A DNA stretch of 64,000 nt from Wuchereria bancrofti (Eukaryota; Nematoda; Chromadorea; Rhabditida; Onchocercidae), in contig SSBO01000012.1 of NCBI GenBank assembly GCA_005281725.1, forward strand, positions 5,471,564-5,535,563, read 5' to 3'. The notes under the pieces were generated by a model. That model was not told the origin of the DNA and ran no database searches. It saw only the letters and a program-made list of their open reading frames with translations. Position numbers and translations under genes: made by a program. Shown here piece after piece: positions 1 to 13,000 of this stretch. The first letter of the stretch is position 1. Each line of letters opens with the position of its first letter.

Positions 1-125
1 TTCGAAATGCTTTAAAACATTCAATTATAGTTGTTCATTAGTTAAGCTGTCATTAATTGTTAACTTGAAAATAAAGAAGCTTTCACTAACATAACCGACC
101 AATTAACTGATGTAAATCATTTCAG

Positions 126-3100
126 GAAACAAAGGAAGAGCTGAATTTAACAAAAAATGATCAAGTTTTAGAAGGGAGTAATGAAAAAATAATGAGTGAA
201 AATGAGCAGAAAAAGAAAACGAAAGAAATGAGTAGAAATATAATGGATTCTGATCAGAAAGCAATGGGTTCAACAACAGCTTCGGGAAAATCGATTTCTG
301 CTGGAATTCTTATGGAACTGGACAAGGCATTCCAGAATAAAGATCTGTCCGGAATTACTGAACAACAATATCAATACTATAATCGACGTTGTGAGGATCA
401 AAAGCAGCAGGGTCATCAGCGTTTACAACATCAGCGAATTAATGATTTTACTGGCTCATTGGAAGACGAACTGTCAGCTGCAGTAATCGGAACAGGCGAC
501 AGTGAAACAATTCTTCAGGCGGTGTTTGTTGTTTTTTTTATCAAAGTTTCTTATGTCACATATTTTTTTTTTCGATTATATTATTGTTTCACTTCTGTTA
601 CTCGTATACTTCAATTATTATCCATAAAACATATTTCACTTATATGAAATTATGTGATTTATTGTATTCGAAAAATCAATTTAAGGAGGAGATATCTAAT
701 ACTACTGATATCTGACTAAACATTTCTTTTTAGTTCTACTCATTTTTCTTTATTATGTTATCTTTTGTATTTCTTGAAGATTTCAGGAATTTCAAAGAGG
801 GTAAAGAGAAATGTAATTTTTAGTGGTGCTAGCTGTAATCTTACTTTTGATAGCCAATTAAATAAGTGTTAGATTGACATTTTTTAACAGTGAACAGTGC
901 GCTTATCTTTATTTCATTTAGTATTATATTTTTTGCAAAAAAAAAAAAAAATGTGTAGTAGCTCAACTGAACAAAAAACCTCAAATGAATATTTTTCTAC
1001 CAGCTGCCATTATAATTGTAAAAGTAGTTCCACTTCCATGATATCTGTCGACATATGATAGTCATCTCAATGTTATTTATACTTTTTTTAAAACAAGTTA
1101 TGCATTCCTAGTAATATATGATGTAGAAAATAATCCTGTAGATTTATCCTGCATCGGTGATACAGGGGATCAGTGCGGTACATTCGATGTGACCAAAATT
1201 GGAAAAATCTTCAAAGATTTTAGTTCGTAAACAGTTTTGTAGTCTAAGAGAATATGTTGAAAATTTTCAAAAATTTCATGGATCTTTTTCACTTTTTTGA
1301 AATCACTATTCTAACCAGTCAGTGAAAATTTGTTCAGCAATCAATAAATCTGACGAATCCCTTCATTGACATTTACAGTTTCAGATCAAAATGATAAATA
1401 AATTTGTGGGCCACAATTAAATTTCAATTTGGAAGGTAAACTTTTAATTCACCCATTATTTGAGAATAAATAAATCCATTGCAGAGAATCAGTGATCGAA
1501 TACCCATCTGCCGTATACGACAGCAGTCCATCGTCTTTTAATTCTCCAAAATCAATAATAAAAATAAAACAAAATTTCAAAGTACGTTTTATACTAATCG
1601 ATGTTTGGAATGAAAAGTCATCAAGAACATTTTTTAAACAAGTTGATAACTCAGAAAGGCACTTTCAGTTTTTTTAATATCTTTAAACTGACGAAAATAT
1701 GATTCTTTCGTGCTGCACTGGACGATATTTATTTATCTGACCAATCATTTTTCCTTTTTATTTAGGTATTTTTAGTTTAAAAGTAGTAGCATCCGAAAGC
1801 CGATTTTATTTCTTTTTTCTTTTAAGATTTTGAAAAACAGATTGCTAAAAGTTCCATTAATGCTTTCTTCCTTTGTTACATTTTTTTTCCGGTTCAGTAT
1901 TTAATGGTGAAAGTAATACAAAATAGAATACTTTTAATCTCATAAGTTTCCTTTTTGGGAGCTTAAAAGTGAAAAAATAATAAAGAAGCGTTTGAGTATT
2001 TATCTGATAGGACAAGAAACTTTTTGGTGACTTATGGAAGGAAAAGACGAATTTTGCTTAAGATGGTGAGTTGAATTACAGGTGAATGATTTAAGAAGGC
2101 GTAGTCAGGAAACGACGAGTGAACTAAATTTGTACAAATGCTCATATTTTTCGGATGTGAAGTTATCACTCGAATCTCGGCCACTGGCTGATGTTGGTTT
2201 TTTGGCAGATTTTAAACTGAAAAGTGATATGCTTGTAGAAGTTTCACTGCAATACTGACATATTATTCTAGCCAAAGAATAAATAAATAATAAGCAATAG
2301 GTTTACAAGTTGGGGCTTATCGTCTTATGCTACTTGCATAAATTGTTTTGTTGTCGGAAAGGCGCAAGTAGAGAACAAGAAAGTAAGGTGCTTTTACTTC
2401 AAATTTTAGTGCTTCGTTATTCCAATTTGAGAGTTGTTAGTTTTACTTTCTGTGTGCATAAACGAACTAATAAATTAAAAACTGAAGCAGTGAAGTAAGT
2501 GATTTTAAGTACATCGATATTTTCGAAGTTGTGAAGCAAAGGGATGGATGGTTAAAAAAAGTAAAGATTTTTTGACAGAAAAATTGTACCTAAGAGTTAT
2601 TAGGTCATGTCAATAAAACTGTTTCCGAAAGTTCTCTATAGGAGTTGATACAACTGAAATTTTTATATTTAAATAATTTAACTAATTGAACAATTTATTA
2701 AAATTAGTAAAGTTATTTGCAGGAATTACGAGAGTGTGGAATAATAAATAAAGAGCCACCATCTATGGTAAGCTTTAGCAAAACAATCAAAAGCTGAATT
2801 CAATTTCAAGTATCAGTTATTAGAAATAAATTCAAAATTTAAATGCGCATCTGCTTCTAACATATGATTTATGTGCATTAAATTCATGTTTAGATGTTTT
2901 AGACTAAGTGAGCAGATATCTCTTTAATTTTTTCTTTAGAGCACCACATAAAACTTTTCCGAACATATGCAAGCATCTAATATATCTTCTAAAATTCGTA
3001 TATATGAATTTTTAAAATACTCTTTTTCTTGCATACCTCTCCTGTTTGGAAATATGCTTGACAGGAGTACGCTTTTTTTGAATGAATTTCAGCCACGATC

Positions 3101-4709
3101 AGATTTTTTACCAGATCGAATTTTTAAAGTGGTTTTTGTGGGCGATTCGGCTGTTGGTAAGACTTGCTTCCTGCGTCGGTTTTGTCACAATCGATTCAAG
3201 CTTCTTTTTAATGCCACTATAGGAGTTGACTTTACTGTTAAAACAATCCGTCTGTGTAATCGTGTTGTTGCTATACAATTATGGGATACTGCTGGACAAG
3301 AAAGGTTTTATTTCTGGATTTATCTGCAAGTAATATGAACTTGTCCTAATATTTAGCTTTCAATATGCTTTGTGCACATATTGTTTCATTGTGGAAAAAA
3401 ACTGATTTTTTCTACATTTTGAGATTCATTTTCTGTGTTAAATCATTTAAGATATATTAAATTCAGCTTTAAACTTGTTAATCTCTGACTCACTATTTAT
3501 TCAGTGTTGCTATATGATTTTCTCAAGTGCTAATATACCATTAACACGAAATTTACTGTAGATTTCGAAGTATAACAGAACAATATTTTCGAAAAGCAGA
3601 TGGTGTCATATTAATGTATGACGTAACCTCAGAGCGGTCATTTTTAAATGTTAGAAATTGGATTAATTCAGTGAAAGCTGGTGTAGACGAAAGTTGTGTA
3701 ATGTGTCTGGTTGGAAACAAGGTATTAATTCATTAGTTCAATATTTTGAACGTTGTAATTGCATAATAGCTGATATTTTCTTGTAAAAAGCAGCGCTGGA
3801 CTAACGATGGTTTCGTTCCTTTAATTTTTAATTTTACCATACAATCTGTGCTTAAAATTGATCTTTTTTTCCAGTCCTATTTTCTTTTTTCTTTGGTATT
3901 GGCCAAGATACCAATAGCACCAACTTACAATTGGATATACAACCTCTTCCAGTATAAGTGTAAAATTTACAGGTTGACTTGTATGAGAATGATCAGGCCA
4001 GAGTGCTTACTTATAAATATGGCAAGAAGCTTGCTGAGGCAAGGATTTTTATCTGTTTTAGTATTTAATAATAGCATCCCTCAAATAACTAATTTAGAAA
4101 TATTTGCTAGATTTTTAGAATTTGTTTTCAGGAATTCGGTATGTTGTTTTTTGAAACGAGTGCTTTTAATGGTTTTGGTGTCAGCGATTGCATGAGAGCC
4201 ATCGCCATGTAATTTTCTTTTTTTTTGTTATTTTGATCTGAATTCTTTATGAGTATTCGAACTATCAAACATTATTATCATGAAAAAAACGTAAGCAAAT
4301 TATCGGATTAGGAGGTTGAAGGAAGGAAGAAAATGTTTAGCCTGAAAAATTCTGGATTCAAACTGCGCAAATATTGTTCAAATATCCTCGTTAAAGATTT
4401 TTCGTTTTCACCGCAATTTTATTTCACTACCCTCCTCATTAAAGATGAAATTAGACATTATTTTCGTCAATGGATCATTTTAAAATGAGAAGATGAAACA
4501 TATTAATTATGGAATTTTCAAGCTGAACCGATACAGTGGTGCTTGAGTAGTATTTGAATTGGATAATTAGACGCAATTTTACTCTTTTTTCCTTATACAG
4601 CTTTTCCTTTTTTAGGAAGTTGCAAGAGCGTGAGGATCAGCAAATGGTGGATATACTGAAACTTCATATGAGTTTGCAAAAGAAACAGAAAAGCTGGTGT
4701 TGTATTTAG
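126..4709 (+). CDS. rsef-1: RASEF/Rab45-like Rab GTPase with N-terminal coiled-coil region (5' partial)
   Basis: Large Rab GTPase of the RASEF (Rab45) group, which joins an N-terminal EF-hand/coiled-coil region to a C-terminal Rab domain and acts in membrane traffic. The Rab exons are clear and in phase: 3093-3304, 3562-3721, 3973-4038, 4132-4208 and 4616-4709. They carry the P-loop GDSAVGKT, switch I around ATIGVDF, WDTAGQER, YFRKADGVILMYDVTSE, the base-binding NKVD and ETSA, and end in WCCI, a two-cysteine prenylation tail. The intron after 4038 starts with GC (GAG then GCAAGG). Upstream exons are less certain: 126 to about 523 (charged, Gln-rich, helical), about 1483-1581, one starting at 2082, and about 2724-2758 (ELRECG). 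I could not make all their phases agree, so the N-terminal half is provisional. The EF-hands would lie left of the window. CRACR2A/Rab44-type relatives are the alternative, but the Rab domain reads closest to RASEF. Confidence 0.8.
4039..4131 (+). other. GC-AG intron in the Rab gene
   Basis: The exon ends at GCTGAG and the intron begins GCAAGG and ends TTTTCAG. Splicing here joins KKLAE to EFGMLFFETSA in frame, matching the Rab G5 region. No GT donor nearby keeps the frame and sequence. Confidence 0.85.
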
Positions 4710-7046
4710 TAAAGATATGTACAGATTATATCTTTTAATTGGAGAATCATTTATTCACTATTCAAATACAGTTTTATTTTTTTTGAAAAAGTGAAAAAAA
4801 ATGCGAAAGTTAGTGATGTAAACAGCAGTTTTGTTTGTAAATTTTGTCTAGAAAATGTAATGCGAAGATGAAGCACTAGGACTGAATTCAACAAGACTGG
4901 ATTTTCTCTTCTGGATTTTAAAATATCCAACATTTAACCATGAAAAATCTTTAAGAATTAATAACATCAGTCTCCATAAAGAAGAATAATTGTGCATTAT
5001 TCATTGATTATTAGTTCAGGACAACAAGGGAATTGTTATGAAAATTGGGGTTCAGTCTGAATATAACTTCCGAATGCTCAAAGTCCTTCCTTATTTGTTA
5101 TTGTAGTTGGTGTAGATGAATGCGTTGAATGAGAAAGATTTGTTTTAACGATTTTATTTGGCTAACACCCACAATATATAGATATTAATCTATATCAACA
5201 ATACTGATAATTTCGTACAATATCTACAAATGAGATGAAAAAAAATGGATGAACGAATATATTGATGGTGAAATGAATTGAATTGTGGGAGAGGGAGAGC
5301 AGCCGAATCGTAGCTTACTGGTAAAGAAAAAACTGTTAGAACTGGTTGAGACAAAGGATTTAAATCCTTATGTAGTGGGCATTGACTTGCAACAAGAGCA
5401 TGATTATTAAGTAAGGAGCTATCAAATGATCTTTGCTTTTTATATAGTAAGAGATGGGTTTTAATATTGTAGTTTCCCAAAGGATGACTATCAGCTTAAA
5501 AGACCTTACAATATTTCGACATTGCAAGCAAATTTGATTTGGAACAAAGGAGTAATTTTTAACATTAAACAATGTACATACTCTTTGTTAGCAGATAAAA
5601 ATGTCGGAACAAGCAGATAAGCTCAAGTATAATGGGAAGATGAGTGTTGAAATAATGATTGCTTACATGATGTATAATTTGAAACAGTTTTACATTTCTA
5701 ATGTTCAATTAAAACGAATTTTAGTATTATGGATTAATACAATTTTATTGATACATTTGGTAAGTTATTTGGAGGTTCGCGAGATTATTTCGAGTTTCGC
5801 AACAGGAATTGCTTTTTATCTGGATGGTTGAGGCAAGTATTTTGAAAGAGTTTCATATACATATATATTCACAGATCTTTTGAATTTTGTCCATCTTTGT
5901 GCTACGATGAAGTTCAGGCATTTCATCCGTCGCATAATTTGAAATGAATTCATTAGAAAGAAAGAATTCATTTTCTTGACCAAAAGCCTTCTCAATTATA
6001 TCCCCAATTCACGTGATGAAAATAGAATGCAATTTTTTTAGTCTGAATTTGTCCTTATTTTCATTCGTTTAACTGCGAGTAGTATGCAAGCAGGAAACCC
6101 AGTTAATTACTTACAATATATAGAATAATAACAAGCGTCACGAGATTTTCAGGGAATTAATTGGATTGTTCATCTTAATGGAAAAGTTTGTTTGCCTGGA
6201 TAATTTCTCCGACGAGGTGTCTTTTAGTGAGATCGGCATAAGGACTATGAGACGAAATGAATTCCTCCCTCCTTTAAACATGCAAAAGTAAGATACTGAT
6301 GGCTTCGCTTCGTCCTTTATGACGCTGTCTTTCATTTTCTGTTGTTGAAAGTTTTCTTTGAGAAGAAAGCGATGATAGGCAGAAAAACGAAGATTTATAT
6401 GTTTACCAGTTTAAATATATATATATGTTTACCAGTTTAAATATAAATTTACCAGTTCCCGAAATTGTTAAAAACAGCTGGAACACCATGAAACTTGATA
6501 TTTTCATCTTTGTTATTTTTTAACGAGAATTCTGATGAGTTATTTCTATTTCAAATCTGTTTATCATATAGTTCTAGATTCCTGTACACAGATAGCACTT
6601 TGATCTCTGAAGTCTAAACAAGTAAGATGTTTGAAAATTCCCCATCTGAATTAATTCTTTTGGCTCAAATACAAAAAATTTATTACTATTAAAGAATCCG
6701 ATAGAACCGTAGACTGCACAATTGTCAATGTGTCGAAGATTTTGTGGTAGAGTGAAATGTAGAACTTGGCTGCTGTACAGCAATGAATGAATCAGTTATT
6801 TTTGTCGTTACTATGCCAGTGAATGATTTCAGCTGAAATTTATGGAAAGAATATGAAAGAAATGAGCTGTACTGCTACATCAGAAATATGATAACTGTAA
6901 GAACATATGAATTTCTTTCAGTTGGACGTATGAGCGCCTTTCAGGAACTCTTTAAATTTTTAAAATATGTTTAATTTTATGTCAGATTCGCAAGTATGTA
7001 TTTAATTTAATTTTAACTACTAATGACTTGAAAATTTCTGATAAGG
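4710..7046. other. Intergenic, no supported gene
   Basis: AT-rich DNA between two genes that converge on it: the plus-strand Rab gene ends at 4709 and the minus-strand PTR gene ends at 7047. Small open frames near 5190-5830, 6138-6335 and 6574-6783 show no recognisable domain and no convincing splice signals. A short imperfect tandem repeat (TTTACCAGTTTAAATATA-like) sits near 6408-6457. Confidence 0.6.
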
Positions 7047-10000
7047 CTATGCTGTATAAATAAACGAATGAATAATAACCTTATAATCCTTTACAAATAA
7101 GAAATACTGATAAATGTTTGAGAATGCGCAAAGGACGGCTGGAACAATGATTAGTGCATGAAAAGTTCCCAGTGAGATTACTACCACTACGGCTTTTGTA
7201 AATACCTGTAATCAAAAAAGATGGTTCAAAGAAAAAGATCTGTTGAGCCCAAAGGATGTAATCGAAAAAAAGATTAATCTGTTATGAGGAGGAGAGTTAA
7301 AATTTTGCAAAATACGTACTTCACTCATATAGCTGGGAACAAGTAATAGAATTAAGACAAAGAACACTGTTGAGAAACTGCACTGAAGCAGTGGAAAACC
7401 AATGGTGCTGAACGAATGCGCAAGTCGTTCTTTCACGGTTGTCAGATCCGGATTCGATCCAGTGCGATGGTAATGAAAAGTGATATGAGCTGGAAAGTCA
7501 ACTGATAAACCGATGGACATAATCATTGTTGCCATCGAAACCGGATCGACATCGACATTCCAAAAAGTCAAAAAGCCAAATACTCCTGCAAAATCAGTTT
7601 GAGTCTTATTTTCAAAACAATTTATAAAAATTTGCAATTGCTATTTTTTAAATTGGTGTTGCAACTTAAATTTTGGAAATGTGGCATACTGAGCTTACCA
7701 ACACATATTGAAGCGGTTGATGAGATTGCAATCATCACGGCTAAAAAGTCAGGCATAAAAATGTAACACACTACTGCCATACAAGCCAGTATCACAAGAG
7801 ATGTTTGCAAAGTTATCGCTACCAACGAATCAATTTGATCGGTGAATAAAGCTTCCTCTTCATAAACTGATGCTCCAAGATCCTATAAAAGTTATATTCA
7901 AATACGCAAATATCGTAACACAGAAGGTGCAAGCCATTTCAATCTTAATTGAAATTTGGTGAATTAGCTCCAAAGGCTTCATCTATGCATTTGTATTATT
8001 ATATAAAGTAAAAGTCATATCTTGTAACGATCAACAATCGCTCTCCACGCTTTTAGCATGTTCAATCGTTGTATCCAATCTGACTGATTTTTTCCATGAT
8101 AAGTGATCGTGACGTAAAAGGCTGTAAGACTGAAAGTTCTTTGCATAAAAGTTCTTCAAAATTTTCTAAGCTACTATTAACACTGTCCATTTGTACTAAA
8201 ATTTTTAAATTTAAGGAAGTCATAAGCAAACTGCAGCAACCACTCATCGGTTCTTGGCATCCTGTGCATAATCAATGAAATTCGGTCACTATGGAATTCT
8301 GTGTTAAGCCAAACGAGCAGGCCTTGCAGATGAAAAAAAAAGCCAGGTTTAAAATCAAGATCTGGACTTATCCATTTGTTACAGTCCAGATTCAAGAAAT
8401 ATTATTGTCATAAGTTATACTTCTAATGAAGAAAGTAGAAGTTCGAAAATTAGTATCCACTGGAGCACCAGAAATTAGTCACCGATTAGTTTGATTGTCG
8501 AATTTCATAAATCCACCTAAGGATTCATATTCGGGCCATTCTAGGAATTTAAGCAGATCATTTGAGGTGTAATCATCAAATCCACTTTCATTGATTTCTT
8601 CATTCTTTGACTCCAAATACATTTCATAATCACGAAGCCAAAAATGCGTAAATCTGGAGCCTTTGCATCCAGGCACTGCTTCAAATTGAGATACCAGTGC
8701 TTTCATACGCTCTCGTCTAGATGAATTTCTTAAATCTCCTGGTTCTAAGATGAACACCGTGACGAAAGTGTAGGATGGCATGATAATTTTATCGTGTAGC
8801 CTATTCACCTGAAAATATTTTGTCATTCTTTAGGAAATTGAAGTTAAACTAAAATAAAATGGAATAGAATTTGCGTAAGTACTTCAATCATAGGTGAATC
8901 AGCCAAAAACAATTTTCCTGGTGTCAGACAACCCTTCGCCATCAGTGCATATTTAATGCTCGCAGTTAAATAAATTACAAGCAGTATAAATATCAAGGTT
9001 GTCGTGAAACCGCTTGACAGGTATTTGCAGTAATTGTGCAGGAAAGTTGTAACCTAAAAAAATAACATCAGAAATAGATCACATCGTCAAAGAAAAAAAT
9101 TTCTTTCTTTGACTTACTGATATAAAGAGAAGTTAAATTGGATAATAGCTCAACTGCAAAGATACTAAGTACATAACTTCTGAAAGCAATTATTTCAAAT
9201 TGAAGATATCAATTAATGTAAACATTCAAGCTTGTTGTAATCTTTATATATTGGCTTATCAGTAGTTCATGATATTATAATAATTTCGATGCTACTATGT
9301 ACAATGAAATAATAACAGTAACAATAACAATAACAATAACAATAATAATAATGATAATAATAATAATAATAGTAGTAATAATAATAATAAAATAAGAAAG
9401 CCATTCTAGGAGGGCCTATAAATGAGTTACATGACCGATCCTAATTACCCAGTTCTCGTCTTCTCTGGCCTCTCTCTTGAGTGAAGACACTTCGTTTAAA
9501 AAATCGAAGAAATCAACAAACCATCGATGGTTCCGGAGGCTTTCGTTCAGAATAAATGCATTTTTGCTGCGTTTCTATTTGACCTCCAATACACAATACA
9601 GCAGCATAAAGTGTTATAGTATATACATAGTCGAGGAAAATGGCTACTGCATTAGCAATACACAGTAATCGGATTTCTGGTGTTGGTGTCGTGAATATGC
9701 CAATTCCAAAGGCTAACATGTTTGTCAATGATGTTATAGTTATCGATGGCCCAGTGTCAGTTAGGACCTAATGAATTATAATATAACAAAAACAGATGTT
9801 TTGTCAAAAAGCACTGTGAATGATGCAAATTCCTCTCATAATAAAAATTTGAGGAAACAATATCAGACTTACAATTGCCATTCTCTCCCGAACTGTTTTT
9901 TGCGAAGCGGTTCCATTCCTCGTCTCAGTGTCTGTTCTGTTCCATGCACTGATCATTAAAAATGCATCATCAACCCCTAGAGTGACGCAAATTCTTAGCA

Positions 10001-13000
10001 AGTTTTGCTATTTCTGATGCTTCTAAATAGTAAACAAATCATTTACAACAATAGAAATGATGAATTAAAAGGAAATACCTATAGCTAGAGTGAGAAATGG
10101 TGTGACGCAGAGGATAGAACCAGGCCGGAGACCTAGCAAAATCACAAGGCCGAGAGCCGCGGATGTTGCCATTAGTGGTGTGATACATCCCACGAGAGCA
10201 TAGAGTATTTTGATTTTGGAAAACTGTAATGTAACGAGTTACTGATTTTCATATCTCGGATATCTTTATTTGTACAACAATGGAATTTTCAAAGGAAATA
10301 TGTTGTTGGAAGGAGAAATCACTGAAGAATATCAGTTACATGTGATGCATCACTTATTGAGCTTGATTTATCATTTCCTTCCTTTTGCTTAAGCTATATT
10401 TTCCATACATTGAAATATAAGGAAACGTTAAATACCTGGAGCAAGATTATTAAGGACTCCACCAGATAGCAATTTATTATTTTGTGATATTGATGAAGTC
10501 TTTCTATTTGGCGTCATCTTTTGAAAATGTTTCTTAAATTTTAAAGTCACTGATCCAGATTAAGATTAGACTTCCTAAACACATGTAACATCATTCTTCG
10601 GGTTTTCCAAGAGCTTCGCAGCATTTAACTTGAGTCAACAGTGGCCAAACCCTTGAGAATTTAATCTTTTATAACCGAATAAAACTCTAATGTAGTTGGA
10701 AGGATTCTTAACTAGAAAGTGTCGCTTTAATATTTTGCAGGTGCAGCAGTCTTTCAGGAAATTTTATAAACTTTTGTTACAGGAACCAAAGATCACCAAG
10801 CTTCCGGAAAATTCGTCAAAAGATTGCACAAATATAGAAAACAAACCTGTCTCGTGTATGTTGAACTGATGCTAACTGTACCAACAGCAAATATACACAT
10901 CATAATGAAACCAAGTAATATGTAAGGCATTAACGCAAGACCGGCACGAATGATTTCATCTTGCGTATAAGCCAAAGAAAATGCAATTGGTCGAATTAAT
11001 GAATTGTTGTATTCACTGGAAAATTGAAATTATTGAAATGCACAAGTAAGAGGATCCTTACAATGTTAACGAAGTTAATCTTTTGAAAAGAAGATAGAAA
11101 TTACATGAAGAAATCAGAAACTTTTTGCTTTTCTCAAGCATTGTAAGCTATAACTTTACGTGATCCTCATTTCTGATTAAGTGCAGATGATCTTCGACAC
11201 TTCAAAACTCAATTTTACTTTTCCTTTATATTTCGTTGTATTATTTAGTCCGTTATTTATTTTGTGACGCTGTACTCGGATAAATAGAACGAAAAATAAC
11301 TCGTACTTCTCAAAGTAATGTCCGACAAGACGCTCCCAATGAAACGTATCATCGCTGGTCCATTCGTTCGGTCGCTGTGTTCGGAAATGTAACGCCACCA
11401 ATTTGGCGTGTTTAATATTTGTTCCAGAAATTCGATCCACACCGTCAGCTGTATATTCAACACCAAAGAAATAAGGTGATAAATCAAGATCACGCCCGAA
11501 TAATTGCATTATAGGAAATGAAAGCTCAATTAAATCACGGCCAATGTTGCTACTTGTATTGCTTCTACTAGTGTTTTTGTCGAAATGTTTCGCGGTGTTG
11601 AGAAGTAGTCCATTCTGAAAATTAATGAATTTTTTGCCTTTATGATTATTTACTACTGGGAGAAAAAAAATAATCCAATGTCACATGTATACACGATTTG
11701 ACAACTTGTCAGTTTTTAAACTAATCGTATGAACTATAGAAATAAACCAGCCATACCTATGATCTAAGTAATTTCTTCTCCTTTTCATCTCAGTTTTATG
11801 CAAACATCTGTTGACATGAGCATTACTTATCAAGACTTAAAACATTTAACAATTATTAACAGTAAAAGAATAATTTTTGATAGTTACTAGGACCAGTGAA
11901 AGAGCGAGGAATTTCACTGTAAATCAACTTTCAAAAAGATTAACTAAGAGATTAGTAAGGTCACTTTTTTCTAAATGTGACTTTCAATTTTTCCGAGCAA
12001 AGAATTCAATTACTGGAATTCGTAATAAAATAAAAGAAAACTGTTAGATGTACAAAACAATTGTTAGAATCTCTTCTCAAAAAAAAAAAAAAAAAACTTA
12101 CTCTGAATTGCCGAACGGGCTCATTGACATCACAGAAATTTCTGCACATCTGGTAATAGGTATAATTCTTGACGGGGAAATGTGTTCCCACATAGTCAAC
12201 GATATTCAAAATTTCATTCAAATGAGATAAACGGGTAACGGAACCCCCATCTTTTGCCGTAACAATGATGATTACCACCACCGGATCTTTGCCATCGTTG
12301 AATTTTCGGAAAACTTCTAGTTCACTGAAGGCACGAGCATTTGGTGGTGTATAACCTGACTGAAGGTTATCCTTCGGTTTTACAAATAATAATTTTGAGG
12401 ATGTTAATATCGTCAGCAATACGACTACCTGAAAACATAGTGATAATAGATGGCATGAAAGATTAGGATACAGCATGAACTTAGGATTTCAGATATACAG
12501 TTTATTACCACAACATGTTTAATAAATTATGAGATTTAAATTCAAATATTAAAATATTCATTTAAGCATTTTATGAGTTTGATCTGACCAAATGGATGCT
12601 CCCCCTTATGTAACTAACCATACATTGCCACTCTTTTAAATAAGACATCTATGCCATAAGTGAACTTTGAACCAATCTTTTGGTTCAAAGTTAATTTCAC
12701 TTTATATATTACAGTTCGTAATTTTAATTTATATATTACATACAATATTTCATTAAACAATGGATGTTTGGTTGGTTACTTCACAAAAAAATTGGTCTGG
12801 TTGGAAACCAAAGTCGAAAAATCCTAAATTTCAAAGAGCTTAAAATGCTGATAAAAAACAGAATGTGGACTCAAATAGTCCACTGGTAAATCCTAACTAT
12901 GTAACTAAAAATAAAGCTAAACCATTCATTTGATTTACTCCCTTCCGCTTTTTTTTGCCTTTTACAACCTCTCTTCCATCCTTTTCAAAGCAATTGCAAC

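Noticed and set aside
5190..5831. Overlapping small frames on both strands
   Set aside because: No recognisable protein, biased AT composition and no splice support.
8177..8395. 72-codon minus-strand frame between PTR exons
   Set aside because: Joining exon 8808-8483 to 8138 across this stretch restores TFSLTAFYVTITYHGKNQ in frame; the open frame has no family match and is intronic.
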